Part shown: positions 45,435 to 56,195 of the stretch, piece after piece
How the letters are laid out: each line of letters opens with the position of its first letter
How positions within the stretch are numbered: position 1 is the stretch's first letter
From: Punica granatum
Taxonomy: Eukaryota > Streptophyta > Magnoliopsida > Myrtales > Lythraceae
DNA: 64,000 bases
Assembly: GCF_007655135.1 (NCBI RefSeq)
Contig: NC_045127.1
Location: forward strand, 39,753,538 to 39,817,537
Direction: 5' to 3'
Notes under the pieces: model-generated
What the model was told of the DNA's origin: nothing
Database searches by the model: none
The model's input: the letters and a program-made list of their open reading frames with translations, nothing else
Made by a program: the position numbers and the translations under genes

Positions 45435-46729
45435 GGTGTTCTTGCTTGGTTTTGCTTGCTGAAGAGCTGTTGTTTGCTTGAGGAGTTTAAGAGGATTTGA
45501 AGAGTGAGAAATGCTAGAGAGATAGCATGTGGTGAGTTGTGATTAGCTTAATGACAATATTGTAATATATAGGCAAAGATTAATGACAATTAAGTGAAAC
45601 AAAGTGCAATTAAGCCCTTGATTAGGGGGCATCCGAATCTTTAAAGAGGATGGGGATGATAACTTCTTCAAATGCATTAATGAAGAATATCCAAATGCAT
45701 TAATGAAGGTGGAGTGTAGAATGGGATTGTGGGCTTGATATCTTGGAGAAGGATAATGCAAGTTGGCTTCTTGATTTGATGAAGAAGATGACAAATGAGG
45801 GGCAGGAATGTCAATTTGCAGCTGCCCTAGGGCAAACTGTGGGCCCCGCGGGCTATGAGGAAAGTTCGGGACAAAGTTCGAGTCTCGATTGATCGCGTGT
45901 TCGAGGTTCTTGGCTCAAACGAACGTCGAATTGTCAATGTGCACGCGAAAACGGTTCGAATGAGCCCAAAATCATCCATTTTGCCCAAAAGAATGTTCGT
46001 GTAGTTTTTAGGCTCGGAAGTCGGTTTTGCTAGTTTGAGGCGATCGGAGCAAAGTTAGCCATTTCTGAATGCGCATCTCGTGTCTGCATTCCAAATGGGA
46101 CATTTTGTCATGCATTGTTAATTAGACTTAATAATTGACCCTTAAGTCGGTATTGCAAATGTAAAGCCGGAGACGTCCTAGAAGTCCGAAGTCGGATTTC
46201 TCAGAATGCTTTCTAAGTTGCTTGGATGATTCGGAGATCACTGTGATCTCTGTTTGTTGAGAACGGACTTCGAAGGATTGAAAAACTACATCTGAAACCC
46301 TGAAAGTACTGTTCTGAGGATAGATGAATTGTGGGATTCCGTATGAGGATTTCACATCGAGCCTTGGGATAAGTAGCACTGGGTAGGCTAATCATCCGGC
46401 GTCAAGTATCCGTAAAAAGGACCTCCGGTTATGAATTTCCGTTAAAAATGGTCTTTTCTGCTATTCGAAGGTCATTTGGGAAACTAAAAGGATATTGCAG
46501 TTTGATTTGCCCAATTGCGTCTGTCCGCTGCAATTTTTAGGGCAATGCATTGCTAACTTTGTTTGCCGATGTTTTGTCAGAGCAGTCTCCGGATATGCTT
46601 TTCCTTTGAGGGATATGTTTATTTTGCCGCTCGGGAGTCATTCAAGGTGTCTGCGTGACTTCTGAGGAGCAATATGAAGCAATGCTCATACTCTGTATAA
46701 TTGTTGGATGTGACTGCATCTAACATCGG
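45435..46729 (-). repeat. Element A 3' LTR, proximal part
   Basis: It continues LTR A after the element B insertion and matches 59734-61029 closely (GTTCTTG.TTGGTTTTGCTTG to GGATGTGACTGCATCT). It stops 449 bp short of the LTR start seen at 61479. The missing part and the polypurine tract were probably removed by one deletion. Confidence 0.8.
45563..45573 (-). promoter_or_regulatory. TATA box in the LTR A 3' copy
   Basis: The minus strand reads CCTATATATTAC, followed by a leader with CATGCTATCTCTCTAGC. It is conserved in the partner LTR at 59863-59873. Confidence 0.5.
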
Positions 46730-46859
46730 AAAGGTGCGTGGATGTGAGAAAGAGTGTATGCGAAACAGAAAATTGTGTGCTTAAAGGAAAAGGGTGCATG
46801 CGTCAGGGGAATGTGCGTGCATATAGGGGAAGGGACTTGCTATGAAGAAAAGTGCTCGT

Positions 46860-47190
46860 TAAATGAAAGTGCTGTGCTTAATGAAATTGCTAAGTTTAAT
46901 TGAACTGCGGTGCTTAATGAAAATGCTAAGCTTAGTTGAAAATGTAGTGCTTGATTGAAAATGCTTTGCTTAATTGAAAATGTGATGCTTAATGAAAATG
47001 CTTTGCTTAATTGAAATGCGGTGTTAATGAAAATGCTTTGCTTAATTGAAATGCGATGCTTAATGAAAATGCGGTGTTTAATGAAAGTGTGGAGCTTAAT
47101 GAAAAGTGTGGTGCATTGTTTAATTAAAAGTGCTATGCTTAATCAAAAATGCGGTGTTTAATGGAAAATGCATTGCTTAAAGAAAGTGCG
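46860..47190. repeat. Degenerate GCTTAATGAAAATGC repeats, first block
   Basis: Units of roughly 18-25 bp built on GCTTAATGAAAATGCTTTGC alternate with GCTTAATTGAAATGCGGTG. A second block of the same unit lies at 47540-47670, on the other side of the GC-rich array. Confidence 0.8.
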
Positions 47191-47545
47191 TTCGCAAGAG
47201 GCACGGGCGCCTGCCCAGCGGGTTGCAATATGCACGGGCGCATTGCCTTGTGGATTACGGGCTGCACGGGCGCTTGCCCGGCGGGTTTTGCAATATGCAC
47301 AGGCGTATACCTAATGGACTAGCAAGGATCGCGGGCGCTTGCCCAACGAATTCGCAATGTGCACAGGCGTTTACCCCATGAACTTGCAGGATGCACGAGC
47401 GCTTGCCCGGCGGATTTGCAATATGCACGGGCGCATACCTAATGTACTTGCAGAGAGCACAGGCGCTTGCCCGACGGATTTGCAAGAAGCACAGGCGCTT
47501 ACCCCATAGACTTGCAGGATGCACGGGCGCTTGCTCGGCGGATTG
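47190..47545. repeat. 32-bp GC-rich minisatellite array
   Basis: About eleven units carry GCACGGGCGCTTGCCCGGCG followed by GATTTGCAATAT, with alternating variants (CACAGGCGCTTACCCCATAG). It is inserted between two blocks of the GCTTAATG repeat. The minus frame at 47255-47548 is a repeat artefact. Confidence 0.88.
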
Positions 47546-47864
47546 CATTGCTTAATGAAAAAGTGCTTTGTTTAATGAAAAGTGTATTGCTTAATGAAAA
47601 TGTGTTTGCTTAATGAAAAGGTGCATTGCTTAATGAAAATGAGCTTGCTTAATAAAAATGTGCATGCAGAAAGTAAATGCAAATGCTAGGGGATTGCACG
47701 AGGTGTGGAAGGAATCATTGTGCTTCATCCATCCATGAGCCCGTCTGTGTTGCAAACAATGCTGTGACAAAATGCTTCATTGCTTATCATCTGATTATGA
47801 TGCAATTGAGTGCATTGAGTGCTATCCTGCATATTTCTCCTCGGATTGAGGCTGCAGTGATGTG

Positions 47865-48005
47865 GGTGTGAAACCTAAATAAAGTGAAGCGAATGTGAAA
47901 CCCGAATGTAGTGAAGCGGATGTGAAACCCGAATGCAGTGGAGTGGGTATGAAACCCTGGCTGAAGTGATGTGGATGTGAAACCCTAGCTGCAGTGATGT
48001 GGGTG
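47865..48005. repeat. Short GTGAAACCC repeat run
   Basis: Five units of about 28 bp contain GTGAAACCCGAATGCAGTG or variants such as GTGAAACCCTAGCTGCAGTG. Confidence 0.8.
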
Positions 48006-48856
48006 AATGCTGCCCCGAGAATTCTGATTCGTCAGAGACCAACGTTGTTGCTGGAGCAGTTGCACTTTGTCGAATGCCAGGTTTGCTGTTGGGCAATTGT
48101 GCTTTCGCTGGTAATGCTCCGGCCGTGCAATGAGGGATTTTGCTTTGCGGGATGACGTATGCTGAAGGACTCGAGATCTGGGGTGGAGCGCCTACGTATC
48201 CCGAGTGGTAGGGAATCAGAGTCTGCCGTAATTCTTGCTGTTTATAGTACCTGTGATCATGACGTTACTAGTAAATCATGTGAGAAATACTAACAAGTGA
48301 TAGGTACAGGTGAGCACCAAAAGAGCGTCGTTCTGATACACAAATCCTCAGTTTCGGGTAGCCTGAGCACCCCGTGAATAATTTTGTTTTGACAATGCAG
48401 ATGGGTCCCGTTCTCGGAGGCCTAGATGCGAGGCCTCCAGGGCTCCCGTTAGCTATGCATGGGCATATCGAGACTTCCCCGACGATGCCCTAGGAGTTCT
48501 ATCGTTTGTTTGACACGCCCGTTGGCTTTGGACCCTTATCATTCGGATGCCGTAGGGCGACTGCATTTGCAACCCGCATGGAAATTTCTGTTCATATTTG
48601 ATCAGACTCGGTCTGACCATTTCCAAAGCATTATGACTTGACCCCGGAAAGGACTGTCTGGGATTTTAGCTTTGTGGTAGCCGATTGACGGGTGGCTGTG
48701 ACCCGTCTTGGAGTTGTGCAATGACAAAGAGAAAAGAGAAAGCTTGGGGAGCGCGCTGCCACAGGCTAAAATGATACACAGGTTCACGCCTGCAGCGAGA
48801 TGTACCCCTCATTTCCATCCTGCTATTATGTGGGCTGTATTGAACTGCTTGGACGG

Positions 48857-51800
48857 TGTGCGCACCCGAATTTCATCTCGTCGGGGCACGCGTGCGTGCG
48901 CCTAATGCAACGCGGCTTGGGAGTGTCCACCTTCCCGGGGACGTACGACGGACGCACGTGAGAAGAAGTCGTCACTTGCCATTTTACGACCCGAAGGTCA
49001 AGGGCCGGCAAGTTACCCGGGTCTAGGGGTACGGGGTACACCTAATTACTAAGGCATATGGTCTGCGAAACCCAAGGTTCCGAATTCGGGGGTTCTGTTA
49101 CATGCGAGCCTATATCTCGCATGCCCTATCGGTACTCTAGCTTGTCTAGGCTTGCCATTTTAATTTAATTACTGCTTAATTAAGTTCCGCTCATCTTACG
49201 CGTTTTGACACCGTAAATTCGAAGAAACACTTCAACCGTCCACTCTCCGACCGAGATTCATACATGAATAAATGTACAACATAAATCATTACATTGTCCT
49301 CTTGAATAAAAATGCAAATTACAACAACTGAATCCCGGTCGGTTCGCGTTCGGTTATTATTCCACTCATGCTCACCGTGTGGTTTGAAAAGACTGGAATT
49401 GAAATTAAGACGCGCGCTCAGTGTTAGGGGGATTGGACCCCGTGATCTACGATTGAGCATTGGACCCCCTATGAATCGTGTCCTAAAAGATCGGGCTTGA
49501 TCCGCATAACAAACAAGTGCAAGAATGTAACAAGCGAGCACAAATAAACAAACAATGGGGTTTTGTTATTGCCGAATTTACGTGAATTAACCGATTATTA
49601 ACCGGGGTATCTTGGCATTCAAATCCTACCCTAAAGCAGACAAAGTGGGTGCAAGATTTGAATCGATCAGGGATCGCCTCGGGAAGGTATTTCGCATTTG
49701 GCATTATTTTCCGAGGACCTGACGTACGTGACGTCTGTTGTAAAGTCTTGTGTTTGTGGGTGGCTTTTAGGATTGTTCTATGTTGTGACACTACGGTTGT
49801 TACAGATTATTACCAAACATGTATTCCGCCCGTGAATCCAAGAACCTAGTGCCTATCCTGCTATTGCCCCTTTTGTCTTAACCAAGTACATAATTAGTTC
49901 GGTATTTGTATTTTGAGCCAATCCACCCGAACTAACTACCCGAGACTATGCTAGAATAATAAAAACTCATCGGTCGGATAGAGCGGGCTATGCAAATAAA
50001 GCTGCGCCTAGACAGGTAGCTCATCCCTACCCTGATACCGTAGTGTTTCTATTATTCTAACCCTAGGGTATCGCTAAGTTGCAAATAGACGATTTTACCC
50101 TTGAGGTGAAAATTATTTTCGGAAAAGAGAGACTACGCGGTGCGGGCCACCTCGACCTGTGACCGGCGCTAACTGATCCCCTGGACCTTCCGAGGTAGTC
50201 AAGAACCCTGAAAAGCCAAAAGATCGGTTAATCTATCCGGAAGTGATCTAAGAAGAACTTCCATGTCCCGACCTGAGTTTCCTGAAATCAGCTGAGGCAT
50301 CGAGTCAAGACGCGCAACTCCTCCCTAGACATCCATGTCACATCGAACCACGTGTCTCTGGTTTTATAAAATTTGCAAGTTTTTGAGAAGGGCACGAACA
50401 CATGTTTGCAACCTATCGACGCGTGTTACCGGTTTATTATGAATTCGTGCAAAATTATTAGGGCCAAGTGAGTTAATTAATCGCATGAACGTCCCAATTA
50501 CCCGTTAGTGGAATAATTGATTAAATTAATTAATATTTTGCCAAATGCTCTAAATATGCGGGTTTCAGACCGTCGAGCCGATCATTGATGGACCGTCCGA
50601 TGCGAATCCAAATTCCCGACCACCTTGGGATTTAAAAAATAATTTTAGGTCGAGTTTGCATGATTAAACCGATTCATGTGAGGTTTCGATTAAAACGAGA
50701 AAATAAAGCGTTTAAACACGGATTAATGACACATTATCACTTCAAGCACGACAACCATACAAATTTACACAGTCGGTGCCGCCATGATCATGATAAACAC
50801 ATACGAACGTATACAAACATAATATTAACGGAATCGATAAAACGGCACCGACTCATGGGAACGGCAAATCATGCAAAGAGCACGTATTATCATGTTGCAT
50901 ACATATAATTATAGAAGCAAAATATTTAGACGGGGCACACATGTTGTCGGTCGGGGATCCAAGTAGGAAAGGATTGGGTATCTTTAGAAAATATCCAAGG
51001 ACTGATTTGAACAATTTTAAAAGAACATGGACTAATTTGAAAATTCGGATAAAGTTTCAGGGGACTGATTTGAAAATTATAGAAAATTGGGGACTATGTA
51101 AGAGTTACTGAAAATATACCAGGACTTGTTTGAAACGAATTTAAAAATTTGGGCTGATCTGAAAAGTGAAAAATGCTCCAAGGACCAAACTGAAACAACT
51201 TTAAAAGTTTTCGAAACTGATTTAAAGATCCTGAAAAATTCAGGGACTGATTGGAACGTGCTGAAAATGGCCGGGACTCGACTGAAACGAATTTTAAAAT
51301 TCTGGCAGATCTGAAAAGGGTAAAAATGGCCCTGGGACTAAACTGAAACAACTTGAAAAGTTCCTTGGGACGCTTCAAAAATTTTGGAAAATTCAAGGAC
51401 TGGATGGGAAATGGTAAAAATGACTGGGACTTGACTGAAAAGAATTTTAAAATTTGGGGAAAATCTGAAAAAATAAAAATGCGTCATCTGGACTGAAATG
51501 AGACAAACGGAAAGTTCATAAAATCAAGTTCGGGACAAATCGATCACCCACGCAACCCAATAAAGCTCATTTCACATCATATTCATCCAAGAAAACATAA
51601 ACATTCAGAAATGGAGCCCTAAACATGCCACTAAGTCGAGGATTTACCTAATTCGGGAAGTTGAGGGGTGATTCTGTAAATAAGAAAAAAATTAAAAATT
51701 AAAAATCCCCGCCGAACGTATTGGACCGGGCCGTGACAGGTGGACTGGGCCGACGCGAGTTGGCTGTTGGACTGGGCCGAGCTAGGCCGACGCTAACGGG

Positions 51801-53085
51801 CTGCCGCTGTTGGACTGGGCCGCAAGCTAGGCAGCTGGGCGGCGCGCCTATTCAACCCGAGAAACAAAGAAATCAACCCGGTTAGAACGAGAGGGAGAAA
51901 CCTAGGAGAAAGGACGCGGTTCGGGGGCGGTGGCGATTGATCGTGGCGATTCCCGACTCCGGGGGGTTTCCGGCGGTCTGCTGGGGAGGCTCTCGTGATT
52001 GGGGGTTCGGGTCCGCCCGCGTGGAGGAGAAGCCGAGGCGAGGAATCAGGTCCGGGATTCGGTCTCCTAGCTGGGGGTACCGCAGGAGCTGGGGGTGAGA
52101 AAAATCATGCGGGAGAGAGAGCGTGGGGGGGAGGGCGAGCCGTGGGAGGAGTTACGAGTTCGGCTGGGGAATTGGGCCGTGTCTGTGTGTACGAGCCGAG
52201 AGACCGTGAGCTGTGGGGTTTTCCGGGAGTTCGAGCTTCCGGTTCTTCTCTTCTTTTTTTTTTGAACGAGCTCCGGGTGAGAGAATTCGAGCTGAGGTTT
52301 TTTTCGAGATAATCTGTGAGCTGTGGGAGAGTGCGGTCCCGAGAGAGTGTGAGCTCTGTGTCTTTAGACGAGCTTCGGAAGAAGAACCCGAGCTGCGATT
52401 TTTTTCAAAACCGAGAAAGAGAGAGAGGGGGGGAGGGAGGGGGAGGGAGTTGCGTGTCGGAAACCGTTGGCGTGTGCAGAGAAGTCGCGTGCGTAGAGGA
52501 GTTGGCGTGTGCAGAGGAGGTGGCAGGCTCGGGTCTGGATCGCAGCAGGCTCGGCGGTGAGGGCGGCCAGGGAGTAGGAGAAGAGAAAAGAAAGAAAGAA
52601 AAAAGAAAAGATAAAGAAAGAAAAGGGGAGGAAGAAGAACAGGAACGTGGGGGAAAGGGTGAACGGTCAAAAGTCGTCAGACTTCTGACCGTTTGACCCC
52701 TCTCCCACCCCCCCCCCCTCCTCCTTTTTTTTTTTTCGAATTTGACGCGCATACAAAATGAAAATTCTGTCTTCTTGATCGAACGTCGGAAAAATAATTC
52801 GAGACCACCATCGTGCTCAGAAAAATTCGTTGATCGATATTATGCGATAAAATTATTTTCAATCTCGAATTTTGTCCCGAATTTTGAAAATTGACGTCAA
52901 TGTACGCGAAATTCGAAAACGTCCCAAATAGTATTATTTTTTGAAAAATCATAAAATTGGTGTTAAATTAGGAAAATTTGCTATTTCCAAAAAGTCGCGA
53001 ATACTCGAGTAAATATTTCCCTTACGGGTGGCAAAATGACGATTTTGCCCCTCTGGAGCAGGTAGACCAAAATTGGGTGTTGACA
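48857..53085 (-). repeat. Giant solo LTR (B family, 4.23 kb) nested in element A
   Basis: The termini are TGTGCGCACCCGAATTTC at 48857 and AAAATTGGGTGTTGACA at 53085. Flanks GACGG (48852-48856) and GACGA (53086-53090) are a 5-bp duplication with one mismatch. The host sequence on both sides joins to match 41085-41160 of element B. It is collinear with the 34190-38663 LTR, including three 150-bp repeats and the GA-rich leader region. It is a solo LTR left by recombination. The frames at 52152-52752 are low-complexity artefacts. Confidence 0.88.
50985..51545. repeat. 150-bp tandem repeats in the solo LTR
   Basis: Three units near 51118, 51270 and 51422 start with GGGACTYGACTGAAACGAA or a close variant. 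It is one copy fewer than in the element B 3' LTR. Confidence 0.7.
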
Positions 53086-54299
53086 GACGACGTGCTCAAT
53101 TACCCATTGTGTTTGAAGAAGATTCCGCCTTGGACGGTTGAGTTGTGTAGGAGAACCGATCGAGGATCATGTTGGAGTAGAGAACCTAGCCATTTTCCCT
53201 AGGGATCCCTAGTCCACGCAATGTGTGAAGGACTAGGGGGTAATTTTATTTATCTCTTATTTTGCTCTCCTTTTACTACAGTCACCCACCTCGGTACCAA
53301 ATTGCCCCATGTGGAATAAGGAACCGAGGTTACCTCGGTGTGAATGTTGAACGGGGATGCCCCGGTTTTCATTTGTTGAAGTGGCCCGTGGCAGGCGCCT
53401 TGTGCAATCATTGTCCTCAATTATATCTTGCTATTTCCGCAGTACATGCCTTTTGGATGGTGCACGCTGCTGAAGCCGATGAATGTTCAAGGAAAACGGT
53501 TGCGTTGATGCTGGGCGATTTGCTCAATTGTCTGTGTCTTCAACTTCGTAGGGGGGTACCTCATTGTCAAACACCTCCCTCGTTGAAGTATGAGGAAAGG
53601 GTCCGAGACAAGTTCTTGGGAGGCGCGGACCCGTGCATCACCCTTCACCTGTGACTGACGTGTCCCTATGAAGAATGACAAAGAAGATGGTACATTAGGC
53701 GATTATGCGGTGGAACATGTGGAAAGAAATATGGGGTGGACCCATGGGAAAATCCCTTTTTGCCCAGCCCGCGACCTATGGAGTGTTGCGTGTGGATGAC
53801 ATTTGTTTCCGGGAATCTGATCATCACAACTCTAGAGTGGTTAGACTGTGACTGGGATCACATAAGCATGTTTTCCCTGGTTGCGAGTAAGCATGCGCAG
53901 TCGTCCTAAGGAAGGCTCGAAAAGCCAGGTCCCCTGAGGACAAGCGAGTCGAACAGGTCCGACAGAACTACTAGGCCGTCGCTAGGACTGTCCTAATGTC
54001 CTTTTTGAAGGGCTTGTTCTAGTTGGGAGCCCATTTGGGAATGCATTCGAATAAAAGCAAAATAAAGTTTAAGGAAAAGCGCGCGTGTTGTCCCAGTGTT
54101 TAGCCGGTGACGATGGCGAGGGCGAGTGGAAGCCATTCTTTGGTTGGAGGCATAATCATGCAGGTATCTCCTGCGATCAAGGGTTAGGTCATGCTCTGTT
54201 TGTGGAGCTGTCACTTTCGACATTTGCAATGGAAGGATTAGATTCATCCCTCGAAGTATCGTTTGGATGAATTTGAATCCAAGTCGATTTTGGACTTAA

Positions 54300-54645
54300 G
54301 ATGAGCCTGAAAGTAGTAAATGCAGAGTGTAAAAATCTAGAAGCAGTAAATGCTAGGTCGGGGCCCGAAAGCAATAAATGCATGGCCTAGGCCCGATGCG
54401 GGGCCGAAGCCTCATGCAGGGCTGAAGCCTAAAAGCAATAAATGCAGGGCCAAAACTCGATGCGGGGCCGAAGCCCAATGCAGTAAATGCGAGGCCGAAG
54501 CCCAAAAGCAGTAAATGCGGGGCCGAAGCCCAAAAGTAGTAAATACAGGGCCGAAGCCCGATGCGAGGCTGAATCCCGAAAGCAGTAAATGCGGGGCCGA
54601 AACCCGATGCAGTAAATGCAGGCCCAAAAGCAAAGGTCAATGCTG
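54300..54645. repeat. 28-bp minisatellite array of element A
   Basis: Units contain GGGGCCGAAGCCC followed by AAAAGCAGTAAATGC. The half AAAGCAGTAAATG is shared with the 29-bp array of element B; the other half differs. About eleven irregular units occur. The array sits at a different place in the internal region from the element B array. Confidence 0.85.
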
Positions 54646-55309
54646 GGGAATAGCGCAAGGCGCTGCAAAGCAGTGACTCTGATTTGCTTGCTATCTTTGT
54701 AGAGGGAGGGTGGGAACTCAGTGTTGAAATCCCAAGGAGCTGGATGAGAGACGTTTGTTGTCTCAATTGTGGTTGTTCAGTACTCAGGCTGCCTTCTTAT
54801 TGGGGATTTCTTGCAATGGGAGAAAAAAGCAATGAAGGAGCATGAACTGTCTGGAATTTCAATGCAAGAGTATAGGGAAACGAAATGGCCTGGTAGGCGT
54901 CGTGCAAATACGTCGAGGGACATGCATAGGGTGGCGTCGAGTGCATGTGCATAAGCGAGGTGGAGACGTGCTTGCACGACGCAGAATGATGCGCTCAGTT
55001 GAGTTGGTGGACGTGCGTGCTCAATCACGTGGTGACATGCTTGGTTGTAGTGAGGGGTGGGTGGCTGGGATGAACGGCCTCTGGTCACGGCACATCTCGC
55101 CATGGAGAGGTGAAGACTGCAGGTGGTCTACCCGCAAAGGTGGGCACAACTCGCCTGTTGTGCGAAAGTGTTAACTGTTATGGAAAACAGTAAATGAATA
55201 GGATGCATACGATGCGTGCGTTTTCAAAAACTAATGTTGTCATTTACATTGACTCGAAAGGTTCAAAGTACAATGTAAATTTTGTAAAACAAAGTCCTAA
55301 GTTGATTTT

Positions 55310-55640
55310 CCACCTCACTCGGAGTTTGAGCGAGCGCAGCTTCAGAAAATGCCGGTTCTAGGTGAGGGCCTTGCAGAGACATCTATCCTAGAGTGCTTGT
55401 GTTGGCTTCCATGAGCCCTCTTTCTAGACCTCTCCGAGGCGACATTCACTCAATCGAGCTCCTGATCGCTCTCAGTAGCTTGGTGCAGGTCTGAGTAAGC
55501 TCCCTCTGAGGTTGTGGTTGGCCGACGATTTCCTCATTTTGTGGCAGGTCCGTGAGGTCCTCGTAAGCTGACGAACTCTGTCGAGGCGTGGGCAGAAGGC
55601 CGAGCATGGCGTCCCTTACCAAGACGACAAGAAGATCCAC
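55310..55640 (-). pseudogene. Gag N-terminal scrap of element A
   Basis: The minus frame at 55446-55640 contains RDAMLGLLPTPRQSSSAYED and then PQPQRELTQTCTKLL, which matches the element B scrap. It then runs through stops. It lies about 600 bp after the primer site, where gag should start. The rest of gag and all of pol are missing. Confidence 0.6.
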
Positions 55641-56173
55641 CTAAGACTCGTCAAAGTGAATGACATCCTAGTTTTTGAAAATTGCATGATGCATGCGTGC
55701 GAAGAAAGTAAATGCCCACGACTTAATAAAAATTACAAGGTACATGTACACTGCTCTTGAAATGGAAAAAACTCAAGTGGCTCACAGGCCGACTCAATGG
55801 ACTGTTGTCGGAGTTGGGTAGAAAGCTTGCATGGAGGCATAGCACGATGTATGGTTTGGTGCTATAGGGACCGTGCTACTTAGGGATGGGGGCCCCGACT
55901 CACGGTAGTCAATTCCTCGAAATCGAGCGGGATTCTTTTCAAGGCCTAAGCGACAGTCGAACTACGTGTCGTACCCCTACTTCGAACCCCTGTCTAACTT
56001 GGGTTGCCTAAAACCGGTCGTGGGACGTGACCCATAGGTACCTAGTGCTAGCGTGATATACAAGGCGAGTTCTTAAATAAAAGTGCGTAAAGTAGATAAG
56101 AGGGAAAATTGCAGAAAGCGGTAAATGAACATGCAAGCAAGCAAACAAAATCGAGCCCGAACCCACTAAGTAT

Positions 56174-56195
56174 GACCCTAGTGGAGTCCAAAAGC
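56174..56195 (-). promoter_or_regulatory. Primer binding site of element A
   Basis: The minus strand reads GCTTTTGGACTCCACTAGGG directly after the 5' LTR. It matches the element B site and the Tat/Ogre-type consensus apart from a two-base loss and one change. It marks 56196-61479 as the 5' LTR. Confidence 0.6.

Larger units (their letters stand above)
46730..48856 (-). other. Element A internal region, 3' part
   Basis: Three kinds of short tandem repeat fill 46860-48005. Then comes a block (about 47900-48850) collinear with 40080-41100 of element B. No coding domain is seen. The region is interrupted at 48856 by a solo LTR and resumes at 53086. Confidence 0.7.
53086..56195 (-). other. Element A internal region, 5' part
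   Basis: On the minus strand this runs from the primer site through a gag scrap (55310-55640), a minisatellite (54300-54645) and non-coding DNA collinear with 41100-43040 of element B. Frames between 54353 and 54766 come from the repeat. No pol domain is present. Confidence 0.7.

Noticed and set aside
47255..47548. 97-codon minus frame with Cys/Pro-rich repeats
   Set aside because: It is produced by the 32-bp GC-rich minisatellite; unit variants are not conserved as codons.
52152..52752. Frames of 115-172 codons on both strands
   Set aside because: Low-complexity purine/pyrimidine tract in the leader region of the solo LTR; opposite-strand frames mirror each other.
54353..54766. 137-codon minus frame and overlapping shorter frames
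   Set aside because: They arise from the 28-bp minisatellite of element A.
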